This document shows, piece after piece, positions 47,601 through 58,422 of a stretch of 64,000 bases of DNA. The first letter of the stretch is position 1. The number at the start of each line of letters is the position of its first letter. A model generated the notes under the pieces. It worked only from the letters and a program-made list of their open reading frames with translations, searched no databases and was not told where the DNA came from. This DNA comes from Oxyruncus cristatus (Eukaryota > Chordata > Aves > Passeriformes > Cotingidae), in NCBI GenBank assembly GCA_013399855.1, contig VXAY01000722.1, positions 147,705-211,704 of the forward strand. The letters are read 5' to 3'. The translations under genes were made by a program, and so were the position numbers.

Positions 47601-49367
47601 ATCCAAGCTTTGAAAACATAATGTAAGAAATGGAATAGAATTGATGCTTCTAGAGACAAATGTCTCATAATATTATAGAATTAGATGTGTCTTCCTTAGC
47701 TGATAGACCAGACTAGCAAAAAGTATTATAGCTTTGATTTGTGGCTGAACATATTTATCTTGACATAAATTGCAGTGGATTATTGATAGATATTACAGTT
47801 TACACTGGTTTGATGTAGTTTGTCCTTTTTCCATTAACTCTAAGAATACATAGATGAAGAACATGCATACAGCAAGAAAAGTAGTTTTCATATTTTTTTG
47901 CCTTTTTTTTTTTACTTGCCCCAATTTTCACAGTTTGATAAGATTTATAACTCTGAATTTAAATTTGATTTCCTGTACACCAACCGAAAAAAAATTTGTT
48001 AGGAAAATGGGAATTATTGAAAGGATATGAAGGTATGTTGTGGGAGCATTTGAGCTGCATATTCCTATAGTTGGTGAAATGCTACTGAGGTGTTGGATTT
48101 TGATTGTTTGTTTGGTTGTTATTGTGGGTTTGTTTTGTTTTTTTTTTTTAATTATTCTGCAAATATGAAAGATAACAAGTAAGAGAATATTCTGTGGAAA
48201 TGGAAAAATTCTCTCTCTAGAATGCTACATAGGGAGGTTTTGGAGAGCACTAAAAGCAGTTTGGAGAATCTACCTAAATGAAAATCTAAAGTCAGATAAA
48301 AATATTGCTATTCGTTCATTTCAGTCTCAGAAGTATTTTGCCAAGTGGTAATTGACTCACATCTCTAAATATTCAACGGTCACGCACATTCAATGCCCAG
48401 AGCTGTAAGAATCTATGTGTAGGCAAATCCCCATAACTTTCACTGGGATGTTTTGAAGACCGTGTAGTCTATAAGCTATGGAACAGGATTTTAACAGGAC
48501 TTGTTTTCTGCTTTTGATTACCGAGAAATCCACCGGAAAGCCACATTAGTTTAGATAATTTACATGGTAGTACAGATACTTGCATTTTTTTATTTATTAT
48601 ATGAGCAAGTATACTGAATTTAATTATTTGCTCCCCAAGATCTGAAAATATCTTTATTTTCTACACTTGTAGCTAATATGACACAACATCCTCTGCCAGA
48701 AAATGTGAAAATGGTGCAATGACATAATGTCAATTGAACAATTGTTCTTTGATAGTTGGACAGAAATTTTAAAAAATGTTAAGCAGTCTTGTTATTAAAG
48801 TCTTGTTTAATTCATTTGGGACACTATTATATTGTTTTTAACATTCAGAATTTGGTCCAGGCTTAACTACATTCTCATCAGAAAAGAATATTTTTGAAGT
48901 AGTGAATTTGGAACTCATTCCCCTTCCCCCCACCCCCAGTATTAACAAGACATAAAAGGGAGTTGAAGGGACAATATGATGAGCAGCAAGTTTACCACTG
49001 TCTTTAAATGTTGTCAAGTAGTGAAACTTTTCAATATTATTCCTACTGTCTGATTTGCAATACCGTGAGTCACAAGTAATTCTTTCTGTCTTTCTGAAAT
49101 GATACTCTTATGGCAGACAGTGCGAACAGCTTAGTGTATTTTGTCAAGGTCAGTGGGAAAAGTAACTGCCATCGTGTTAGTGTGGATCTCTTTCTGAGAT
49201 GCCTTTTGGCACTGGTGGTTGCTGGGAGGGCTTTGTGCCTGACTGTACTTCATTTCATCAGCTAATACTGATCTGACAGTTCTTGACCTGTGGGTAATAT
49301 GTGGTCCATCATCTCCTTACTTTTCTTACTCAATTTCTACTCTATTTTCCTGCCTTTTTTTTTTTTT
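44605..49367. other. AT-rich interval, no gene seen
   Basis: There is no recognisable mobile element or exon. The 108-codon frame at 45775-46101 has no motif I know. A 9-bp inverted repeat TTGTTGGAT/ATCCAACAA around an A-rich loop lies at 44701-44736. A G run lies near 44853-44862, and T runs near 47341-47352 and 48139-48149. Confidence 0.55.
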
Positions 49368-49407
49368 NNNNNNNNNNNNNNNNNNNNNNNNNNNNNNNNN
49401 NNNNNNN
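49368..49407. other. Assembly gap (40 N) in a poly-T tract
   Basis: Forty undetermined bases with T runs on both sides (TTTTTTTTTTTTT before, TTTTT after). The likely cause is a homopolymer that reads could not cross. Any translation across it is meaningless. Confidence 0.97.
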
Positions 49408-50152
49408 TTTTTAATTCAGTGTAGCCTTCTATCACATATCCTGTTTCAGTGGAAACAGAATACTGCTGTAAGTGTGGCAGATATCTTTTCATACATTTTA
49501 CCTCTATTCTGTTTGAAATCATTCTAGCTTGTCCACAACATAAAACTGAATCTTTATTTAAATGAGATTTTGTTGAAACATCCTGATTAGAGAAAAACTT
49601 TGCATGTTGATATTAGTTTTCAAACTATTTGCACATAAAGGATTTAAACAAAAAATAAATGTAGGCAGAGTTTTGGGGTTTTTTTTCCAGATCAAAAATT
49701 GGGGTTTACTTAAAACTCAATTTGGGAAAATTATAAGGAAGCCAAAACACTGGAAATGTCATTTCTCTAATTAGGCATACAGATATTCATCTCTAACAGA
49801 AGTGCATATTTCAAGGCAGCATGCATACCCTTCCAGCAGTACTAAACTCACACTGAGCAGAAGGAGCCTGAGGTTAGGGGAGCTGATGGATTCATCTCAC
49901 CAGCTTTGTGTATCTGCATTTAAACCATGCATACCTTCGTTTGCGTGACACACTCTCAGACAAGGTCAAATGAAAAATAGTCACTGTAGGAGCTGAGACT
50001 TCTAATTTCTTTTAAACATACCCTTAGATTATTATCGGTGTTGGTCACTGGCTTATTGGCTAGATCTCTATTCGTTATAGAGTTGAAGAGTTTAAACACC
50101 CAGGACATATGTAGTCTCCTATTTTGTAATGCCTAGCCTTGATGTACAAATT
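49408..50152. other. AT-rich interval, no gene seen
   Basis: No feature is recognised between the gap and the nested CR1 cluster. Confidence 0.6.
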
Positions 50153-50224
50153 ACAGGATGTTTTGGGTTGAAAAGGACCTTTAAAGATCATCTAGTCCAA
50201 CCTCCCTGCCATGGGCAGGGACAT
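50153..50224 (-). mobile_element. Outer CR1, 3' tip (left piece)
   Basis: On the plus strand this reads GGATGTTTTGGGTTGAAAAG GACCTTTAAAGATCATCTAG TCCAACC and CCATGGGCAGGGACAT, the reverse complement of a CR1 3' UTR. It stops at GGGACAT and resumes at 50417 with CTTTCACTAGATCAGATTG, the segment that normally follows in CR1. The 190 bp between are another CR1 in the opposite orientation. The octamers at the extreme 3' end are lost or decayed. Confidence 0.88.
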
Positions 50225-50416
50225 TGGGCATTAATCAGGCCTTGGAGTGGGCTCCCCAGGGAGTTGGTGGATTCTCCGTCCCTGGAGGTTTTTAAGATGA
50301 GACTGGATGTGGCACTTAGTACCATAGTCTAGTAACTACAGTGATAGTGGATGAAGGGTTGGACTTGATGATCTCAGAGGTCCTTTCCAACCCCACTGAT
50401 TCTGTGATTCTACAAT
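50225..50416 (+). mobile_element. Inner CR1 inserted in another CR1
   Basis: A 5'-truncated CR1 3' end on the plus strand. It encodes LVDSPSLEVFKMRLDVALST near 50260-50325, the end of the ORF2 tail domain. The 3' UTR follows with GCACTTAGTACCATAGTCTAG, GGTTGGACTTGATGATCTCA, GAGGTCCTTTCCAACCCC, and terminal GATTCTGTGATTCTAC octamers. It is nearly the same type as the tip at 51901-52026 (shared CACTTAG..CCATAGTCTAGTAAC). It interrupts the minus-strand outer CR1 exactly and so is younger than it. Confidence 0.92.
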
Positions 50417-51495
50417 CTTTCACTAGATCAGATTGTTTGGAGACCTATCCAACTGACTTTGACCTGAGCACGGACTTTGAATACTTCCAGTGATGGAGCA
50501 TCCACAACTTCTTGGGGAAACCTGTTCAAGTGTCTTACCACCTCTTTCAGTTTAAAACCATTGTCCCTGTCACTACATGCCCCACTAAAAGGTCTGTCCC
50601 CATATTTCCTAAAAGCCCTCTCTAAGTACTGAAAGGCCACGATAAAGTCTCCCTGGAACCTTATCTTCTTCAGACTGAACAATCCCAATTTTCTCAGCCT
50701 GCCCTCACAGGAGAAGTGTTCCAGCTCTCTGATATTTTTTGTGGCTTTCCTCTAAACCTTCTTTGGCAGGTTCACATCTTTCTTGTGCTGGGGACCCTAG
50801 AGCTGGATGTAGAGCTCCTGGTGGGGTCTCCCGAGGGTACAGTAGCAGGGATGAATCCTGTCCCTTGACCTGTTGGCCACACTGCTTTTGACGCAAAATG
50901 TAATACAATTGGCTTTCTGGGCTGCAAGGGCACTTTATCAGCACATGATATATTTTCATCCACCAGTATACTCAGATCCTGGCAAAACTACTTTCAGTTC
51001 ACTCATTCCCTGAGCCTGTTTTGATACTGGGGATTTCTCCAACCCAGATGCAGGGCCTTGCACTTGGCCTGGTTGAACCTCATCAGTGTTCACACAGGCA
51101 CATTTCTCAAACTTGTCAAGGTTCTTCTGGGTGCCTCCCTTCCCCTCTAGCAAATCAGCTGCACCAGTCAACTTGGTGTCATCTGCAAACTTGCAGTTCA
51201 GTTCATCCCGCTAAGTTATTGATAAAGATACCAGAGCACGAATCCCTAAGGGACACCGCGTGTTACTGATCTTCATTTGGACATTGAGCAATTTTGATGC
51301 AGTCAACCAGCCATTTCCTTACCCACCAAATACTACATCCTTATTTCTCCAGTTTAGCAGAAACAATACTATGTATCAAAGGCCTTACAGAAGTCCAGGT
51401 AGATGACATCCACAGTCCTTCCCTTGTCCACTGATGCAGTCACTCCCTCACAGAAGGCCAACGAGATTAGCCATGCAAATCTAGAACTATCTTTC
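50417..51495 (-). mobile_element. Outer CR1, ORF2 part (right piece)
   Basis: Continuation of the CR1 that starts at 50153. On the minus strand, 50688 down to 50428 shows MGLFSLKKIRFQGDF, VAFQYLERAFRKYGDRPFSG, DNGFKLKEVV and HLNRFPQEVVDAPSLEVFK, the ORF2 C-terminal tail. Further right, plus-strand blocks CTTGTGCTGGGGACCCTAGA, TGGCTTTCTGGGCTGCAAGG, TGCAGGGCCTTGCACTTGGC, TTGGTGTCATCTGCAAACTT and AAGTCCAGGTAGATGACATC are antisense to the reverse-transcriptase region. The frame is broken many times. At about 1.15 kb in total it is one of the longer CR1 copies here. Its 5' end is truncated near 51495. Confidence 0.9.
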
Positions 51496-51900
51496 ATCTT
51501 TTTGTTTTGGTTTGGTTTCTTTAAGAAGCTTATAGCCCATGAGAAAAATATTTAACGTAAAATTCTTGGATTTATTAGTTTGATGAAAATATGGAAAAAT
51601 ATATTACTTTCCCAGAACCACAGATAAAAGAACTTTGTTTCCAAAATAAAGCTGTTACTTTTTTTTCTTTTTTATGTGCATAAAGGTATTTGATTTTATA
51701 ACATTTTAGACCCAACCTTTGTGTGTGAAAGAGAATGTAGGAGTTATACTACTTACAGACAGTATAAATAGACAAGAAGAAATGGACAAGAAGAAAACTT
51801 GCTTGATTTCCTTTTCCTCTAATAACATATTACATGAACCAAAAAGTAATTGAATTATAATTAATGAAAACTCATTTCTTACAAGCAATACAATTTTATA
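51496..51900. other. AT-rich spacer
   Basis: Ordinary AT-rich DNA with no recognised feature between two CR1 insertions. Confidence 0.6.
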
Positions 51901-52026
51901 GGATGAGGTTGGACATGGCACTTAGTTCCATAGTCTAGTAACCGCAGTGGTGGTCAAAGGTTGGACTTGATGATCTCAGAGGTCCTTTTCAACCTGTCTG
52001 ATTCTATGATTCTATGATCTATGATA
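51901..52026 (+). mobile_element. CR1 LINE 3' tip
   Basis: A 126-bp 5'-truncated CR1. GATGAGGTTGGACATGGCAC TTAGTTCCATAGTCTAG is followed by GGTTGGACTTGATGATCTCA GAGGTCC, CAACC, and the cleanest terminal octamer array in the window (GATTCTATGATTCTATGATC). It is the same type as the inner CR1 at 50225-50416. The well-kept octamers suggest a relatively recent copy. Confidence 0.93.
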
Positions 52027-54763
52027 TCAATCATGTTGTGAGATATATACAATAAAAAAACCCAGAAAACTTAACATTGAGAAACTGTATTCTCAATGTA
52101 CTTATCTTTTACACTTACATACTTATTTAACAGTTCTATGAACCACTTATTGGTCAATTAATGGACAATTATAAGTTTAATGAGTTAAATGTTATTTTGT
52201 TTGCATGAAGAAGTCTCTAATAATGATTAATAGAGCTTTAATCAAGTACAAGTTGAGACTCAAATATGCCATGATAGAATCTGATTGACTTGAATGTTTC
52301 CCTAAAAATGCAAAACAGGAGTTTTCTGTTTCTAAAATAATTAAAAAAAAATCATGCTTTATATTATAAGTAAACACTGTGAAAGAGTAACTTACAATTT
52401 TGAATATATTTTGTGCTTGATATGTGGTAGATAGCATTTCTGTTAAATGAACAGAGTGAAAATTGTTTGTTATATGTGGATTCGTGGAAGAATAGGACTT
52501 CATGACCTAATCTTTGCTCTAGTGTAACCTTTATAAAAAGTCAATTATACTAAATGTAATTTAAATCTAGAAAAAGTAGCAGAAAATTACCAGAATTTTT
52601 AAAATTCTAATAAAAGATAATAAATAAAGATCATAAAAATAATCTTTCTTGGGGCTTCAGTAATTGCTAAGACTAAGTACAGCCAGAAGAGAATATTGAA
52701 GACTGTCTTATTATCCCTTGTCCATTTAACAATTTGGTGTAACTGCAGGGTGTAGATGTGAGGGAAAGTAAGCTGGTTTAGATTGCTAAAAAACTTTCAT
52801 ATTTCTTCAGAAACTACAGTTGAGATTTATGTCACCTTATTTAAATGCTGAAAAATTAAACATCTACATCTTAGTTAGCCATCCTACATTTCTTTTATAT
52901 TCAATAGAGAGAAACAGGAACCCCCGCAGAACAACTTTCATGTCCCAGTTTAAACACCTTTCTCAGAATAAAAAGAAGCTCACTGAAAAGTTATTTCTTC
53001 AACAAAATGGTTTGTTCTGAGTGAGAAATGAGAACTTCTAGATGGATAACACTGTATGGTAAATTCTGACAATGGATTTTTTCCTGAATGAAGAACAGCT
53101 GCTTCTGAAGGATGTGGAATGAAAAGCAAACCCAACCATCCTCCTCCCTACTGGTCCATGCAGTTGTGAGCGGGGCTAAAGGAAATACAAGAAGCCACCC
53201 TCTTCCCAGCTCCCTACTGTTTTTCATAGTTTCCAACACTGATGGATGAACAGATTAATAAAGATGGTATCTATTTTTTTGTGTGTCAGATGTCCTGATT
53301 TCTCTTACTTTTAAGAACTATCAGCCAATCTCCTACATAAGCATGATGAAAAATGCATGAAGATGATAAGGGATAATCAACTAAGGTAATAAAATGAAAA
53401 TATTTTTCACTTCAAAAATTCATCACAAACACAAAAGGCTGCAACTCATACTGTGGTGTTTGTTAGGTGGTACAAAAATTTCTTAGCTTACATAAATGCA
53501 TGCAAATATGTGTCCCCCCACGTGCATCCATGAGCCCACCCAAGTTTTTCTATTCACTCAAATTTGTTCTAATACTGATGTATAACAAGACAGGTTTCTT
53601 ATGATTTACACTTTTTGCCCAAAAAAGAAAGGAAGAAAGAACTACCAGATTATATATTTTTTTAAAATATGGAAATATAAGGACAGGTAAATTTTAACAG
53701 TCAATGATACAAAAAGCTTAGGTTTCTCTGTCTAACAAGGCACATCCATACTATTAAAAGTAGTGAGTGAGCTCACAAAAAGACTGCTGCCTGCCTATAA
53801 CTACTGGATTGTTTTCTCCGTTCCTCACTCTGGTTTGGACAACACTACCTAGCTCTCTTCAGGATAAAGGGATAGGGTATGTAGGAAGCCCTGTAAAAAA
53901 ACAATTATCCCATCCAGTTAGTGACAGCTGGTCTTGGGGCATGGATCAATCCTTGGAGTCTCTATTCAATAGTTTAACTGTAGTCCAGGAGACACTAGAT
54001 TACACTTTTGTTCTGCCTAATACTGAGAGGTTTTAAATCTTATATCCTAACTGAATAGCTTGACCTTCAAACTATGGTCTTTATAAAGACTTTATAGAGA
54101 TGTTATAGAGACTCTGATGCTCTTCCGCTTAAATAAATTATTAACTGGATCTTAGTGGTTAGGGTAGATGCAAGACATCTTCCACATCCCTGCTGAAAGT
54201 AGACATCCATTTGCTCGTTGGAGTCAGTCTGTCCCTGTCTTTCACCAAAGAATTTATTTGATGAAGAAAATAATCTTGATAATATTTTATATAAAACATG
54301 TATTTCCATTAATAGTTTCTGCTTCAGAACATCATTGTAATAGTGTAACAGAAATGGTCATTGAGAAATTCCCAAGAAATTCTAGTGTTCAAAAAAGTTC
54401 TGACTGGCCATTATATTCTTAAAATCCATTATGTATTCATAATCGGTCAGACAGTACCATATATTCACTTTTTTATGATGGACATTAATCTTTAAACAGA
54501 AAAAAGAAATTACTGTCTTTTTCAATTATATTATTTATCTCCATGAGAATAAAGAGACCTTTCTTTATAGTTCATTTTGGCAGTTAGTTATTTAACTATA
54601 TTTTCTGAAGAGGAAATGTGAGTAAATAATAAAACTAATTATGGCCCATAGGCAATTTCCTATAGCAATTTTTCCATTCATCAACAAAAAAACCACTGCT
54701 TTGTTTCTTCTAAAAAGTGGTTAGGAAGATGCCAGTGTTATTAGACCTGGAACAGGCATGGAC
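52027..54763. other. AT-rich interval, no gene seen
   Basis: There is no identifiable element. Somewhat GC-richer stretches at about 53090-53230 and 53770-54030 carry frames (52991-53239 minus, 53767-54036 plus) without motifs I recognise. They could be diverged repeats. Confidence 0.5.
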
Positions 54764-54828
54764 ATGATTATATTGGCATCAGGAGATGATTATATTGGTA
54801 TCAGAAGATGATTATATTGGTATCAGGA
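54764..54828 (+). repeat. 22-bp minisatellite, three copies
   Basis: Three head-to-tail units ATGATTATATTGGYATCAGR AG, the third incomplete (54764-54785, 54786-54807, 54808-54828), with two variable positions. Each unit contains TTGGYATCAG. This resembles the TGGTATCAG start of the ERVL-like primer-binding site at 55212, but the spacing and flanks differ. Confidence 0.92.
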
Positions 54829-55211
54829 TGCTCAACTGATCCATCTGTCAGGGTGTTCGACTCTGCCAGAGAAAGCACTTTTGCATCTTTCCCACCTCAG
54901 TCCTCCTGACTGATGAAGCGGATCATCTGATCTGTGGCATGGGCAGAAAATAACAGTAGAGTTTTTTGACCTAATTTAAAGTGATGGTGTCACAGTCAAG
55001 GCTACTTAACAAGCACCCCTGATAGAACTGACCACAACTTGTATTTTTTGTTTTCTCTTTCCTCATTTCTTGATTCTGTTTTCTCTATCCTCACAAGCCT
55101 TCTTCCAAATAAACAACTGACCTGTAATTACTGTTTGTCTTTTGGGTCCAGTTTTCCTACATGCATAATGAGAAATTCTGATACCATTACTTAGATCTTC
55201 TTGGTTTTATA
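54829..55211 (+). mobile_element. Probable decayed ERVL-like 5' LTR (partial)
   Basis: The call depends on the primer-binding-site-like sequence immediately downstream and an AATAAA at 55108-55113, about 100 bp before it. That spacing is reasonable for R-U5. The stretch between has a TG-rich element (CTGTTTGTCTTTTGGG) that could serve as a poly(A) downstream signal. The LTR 3' end should be CA but reads TTTTATA, so it is degraded. I could not place the 5' end or a target duplication. If the call is wrong, this is simply unassigned AT-rich DNA. Confidence 0.4.
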
Positions 55212-55229
55212 TGGTATCAGTGGTGGGAT
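55212..55229 (+). other. Primer-binding-site-like sequence (tRNA-Leu type)
   Basis: The 18 bases TGGTATCAGTGGTGGGAT have the TGG start and the 'TGG.(A/G)TCAG..GTGGGAT' pattern of sites complementary to tRNA-Leu 3' ends, which define the ERVL group. The position directly after an AATAAA-containing block supports this. The complementarity was judged from memory. Confidence 0.45.
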
Positions 55230-55460
55230 TAATGAGGTGCTTCTGGCTTTGGGAGATTCCACTCCCCAGAAGGCCCAGATTGTTCCCCTTAAAGCTCAGC
55301 TATTTCTCATATACCTTCTCCTGGACCATCTGTACAACCCAGTCATGTGTCATAGGGTTACCTGTAATTTCTTTTGGCTTCTTACTCTGCTATTTGTCAT
55401 TTCCTTCGCCATATCTGGCCGTTGTGTGCACACTGGTCAGTTAGCTTAAACTCAGGTCAG
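55230..55460 (+). mobile_element. Possible ERVL leader or internal remnant
   Basis: Sequence after the putative primer-binding site is less AT-rich than its surroundings. Two overlapping open frames (55201-55449 and 55211-55444) run through it, but neither shows a gag or pol motif I can identify. The frame at 55201 begins upstream of the putative site, so it is unlikely to be a native viral frame. I treat this as non-coding leader or decayed interior. Confidence 0.3.
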
Positions 55461-57927
55461 GGCTTCAGCAGCAGCCGAATTTTCTGCTTGCAGGCCAAAT
55501 AATGCCATCACATTGATCATACGTGTAGAAATAAAATACCAAGGGGAAGTTGGTCAGACTAATGGTCAGAATGTGTGTTTTTAAACTATTTTGGTTTGGA
55601 AGAAACATCTTCAGTGGTACATCTAAAACTCTTCTTTTAAGATCTCCGTCTCCTAATTTAAGACCTTCAATGAGACCAGTATAAAATCATTCTTACCCAA
55701 AACATAAACACATATTACTACCCAAACCTCATTTCTCAGTTGAAGAAGAATTATGTTAAGAGTTCATTGTAACAGAGGGAAAGGACTACAAAATTGCATT
55801 TTTAGTGAGTTTAAATGTAAAGGAGTCACAGAAGAAAATCTCACGGAAGCATATAAATTTTTTCTGAATAAAATAAAATGATCAGACCAAGAGCATTTTT
55901 GACTGAGTGAGAAGGCTTGAGTCTCTGAGAAACAAAGATCTTTGCTGTGGTTTGATTCCTCCTGTATTCAGGTTTAGTACATTATTTGGAAGTATCAGAG
56001 GATTCTGAACTCTTCATCAACTTTGTGGAAACAGCTGTAGTGCCACAATTATTGTCAATGGCTTTGATGCCTCAGATGTTACCAGTAAAACATATACAGT
56101 TCACAACAGATACGGAAATTCTCATGTAGCTTAGCTGTGCTGAAATGCACATTTTAACAAAGGGTTAGCTGAATATTATGTTAACTAAACTTAGATCTAT
56201 CTGAATAGACTTAAAATATCACCCTTCATTCAACCCACAGCAGAGTAGTGTAGCAAAAAAACGGCATGACAATGAATTGATTTTTCAAGTACTGACAGAG
56301 TGACTAGTAGTACCTGATCTACATGAAAAAGACTAAAATTTGAAGGCCCTCCCGGTGACTGCTCATAATAACTCAACAGCATTTGAAGAACTACTGTGGC
56401 AGGTCATAGGTAAAAGTGAAAGAATTTGCCAATATGAAAATAATCCTGCTAGGCTTTAACCTATTTCAAAATGTCTATCTAGCAAATCTATTTTAAATGG
56501 TTAGCAGTTAAATTACAGCAGGAAACATAACTGTATTACTTTTTCTGAGTAGTTTTCTATCACATGAATTGGCAGGAGGCATAGACCTAGGTGCCTTCAG
56601 TATATTGTCACCTATAGATATTCCTTGCCAGTATTTGCATAGGTAGCTCAATATAAATTGAGAACCCATTTTGGTTTGAACTTGGTTTGAACTAGCATTA
56701 TGTTATTAATTCTTTTCATTACATTTGCATTACATTTATGGAAATATCTAACACTGAAGTAGCTCAATAGTATGTCTATGTAACCTGTTGGACAAAATGC
56801 TTACATTGTAATTCAAAATATATCAAATTCCAGTACTAATAAAGTTATACTGCTATTAAAATTTCTATTAACTTTTCCTACATCAGGATAATTATGACTG
56901 TATTAGTCCTTAATAATGAAAACAACTCAAAAGCAGACAACTTGGATAAGATATTTTAGCTGCAGACCAGACTAACGAAAAAAATACCAGTGTACTAGCA
57001 AACTACTTTTTTGGTTCATGTGGCACAGGATTAGGAACAAAATACATAGGTGATTAGGGCAAAAGCCCTAAAAGAAAACTTCCAAACCTTTTAGTCTACA
57101 GTGAACTCACCAGTTATACCCCAGAAAATGAACTAAAAGAAACAAATTACTGTATTGTGAACTTTACATTTTTATACTCTAAGAAACATAATGAGGTTTG
57201 ACTGATTGGTTGACCAAGTGAATAAGACACTGATAACTTAACTATTTGACTACTTGCCATCAATTGTCAGTATTAGTCTTAGCAAGTGAGAGAAACAACA
57301 CAAATTTTACATAAACTATTCACATTTAGTTTCTTTATTATAAGCAACAATTCTTTCTTCCTAAACAGACTGCGCTAATTTTGAACATGCATAAAGTTCA
57401 TCAGTGAGCTGAAATGTCAACATCAATCCTGAAAGATTCATAAATTATTTGATTGGTAAGGATGCAGTTATTTTGCATAATCAAATAAATTCATCAAGCT
57501 TCAATACTATGTTCATATACTGATACAAGAAATCAGTTGTCATTACGTGAAAATATTTGTCACTGGTTAAATTATGATTTAAACTGTGAATTACATTCCA
57601 GTCTTATCTATAGATTACAGTGGATTAAATTTGTTTAGAGGAACATACTGATTCTGATACTACAGCCTGGCAGAGGCAAGGCTTCATGCTTCATAGCTTC
57701 ATGCTCCTAGTCCAATCTGTAACTAGGCTCATCACAGATCCTTAGCAGGCATGTGCATGCAGAACACAGCTATAAAACACATACAGTCTGACCAGTATCT
57801 GCCCAGGATCTCAGTCCCTTCAGGACCTGAATATACAAGCCTACGAGGCCACAACTCCACTCTAGTTGCTCATACAGTACATATCACTCCCACCACAACA
57901 CACAAACACACACACAAACAGAGTTCC
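55461..57927. other. AT-rich interval, no gene seen
   Basis: Mostly featureless. The last 220 bp (about 57700-57920) are GC-richer and contain AGCTATAAAACAC near 57767 and a CA-rich simple repeat, and could be part of an unidentified repeat. The frame at 57751-58047 spans this and antisense CR1 and is not a gene. Confidence 0.5.
57889..57920 (+). repeat. (CA)n-rich microsatellite
   Basis: CCACCACAACACACAAACAC followed by ACACACAAACA. It is an imperfect CA repeat directly beside the CR1 3' end. Confidence 0.85.
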
Positions 57928-58365
57928 ACACAGAATCACAAAATCACAGAAATAATTGGAAGGGACCCACAGGGATCATCAAGTCCAACTGGCCCTGCAC
58001 AGGACCATCCTCAAGAATCACACCATGTGCCTGAGAGTATTGTCTGAACACTTCGTGAACTCTGTCAGACTTGGTGCTGTGACCGCTTCCCTGGGGAGCC
58101 TGTTCCAGTGCCCAGCCACCCTCTGGGTGAAGAACTTATTTCTAATATCCAACCTAAAGCTCCCCTGACACAGCTTCAGGCCATTCCCTTGGATCCTGTC
58201 ACTGATCACCACAGAGAAGAGATCAGTGCCTGCCCCTCCTCTTCCCCTCACAAGGAAGTTGTAACTGCAATGAGGTCTCCCCTCAGTCACCTTCTCTCCA
58301 GGCCAAACAGGTGACCTCAGCACCTCTTCATACAGCTTTCCCTCAAGGCCCTTCACCATCTTTGT
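57928..58365 (-). mobile_element. CR1 LINE, 3' part with intact octamers
   Basis: On the plus strand it opens ACACAGAATCACAAAATCAC AGAA, the reversed terminal octamers, followed by GGAAGGGACCCACAGGGATC. On the minus strand the frame 58359-58018 carries [12 protein letters not shown], then FRLDIRNKFFTQRVAGHWNR LPREAVTAPSLTEF and SDNTLRHMV, a clear CR1 ORF2 tail. A frameshifted stretch in the middle (PVWPGEKVTEG) replaces the usual LFSLEKRRLRGD. It is the same type as 23482 and 42425 (shared GAGAAGAGATCAGTG). Near 58365 it breaks off inside the ORF2 C-terminal region and is followed by sequence from the far 5' part of CR1. Confidence 0.93.
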
Positions 58366-58422
58366 TTTGAACCTCTGGTTTGTTCCTCATGCTGTGTGCA
58401 CTGGTGTAGAACCATTTTGGGT
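58366..58422 (-). mobile_element. CR1 5' segment fused to the 3' part
   Basis: The plus strand reads ACCTCTGGTTTGTTCCTCAT GCTGTGTGCACTGGTGTAG. It resembles the antisense of the CR1 stretch at the start of ORF2, where consensus copies read 'ctcctgtttgttccccatgctgcgtgcattggtgtag'. The sense strand would encode the N-A-R/C-S-M-x-N-K-Q-E-E-L start that is also seen at 13839. The lack of any RT sequence between this and the 3' part implies an internal deletion of roughly 2 kb of consensus. The match is only about 40-57 bp, so it is weaker than the case at 13455. Confidence 0.6.
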
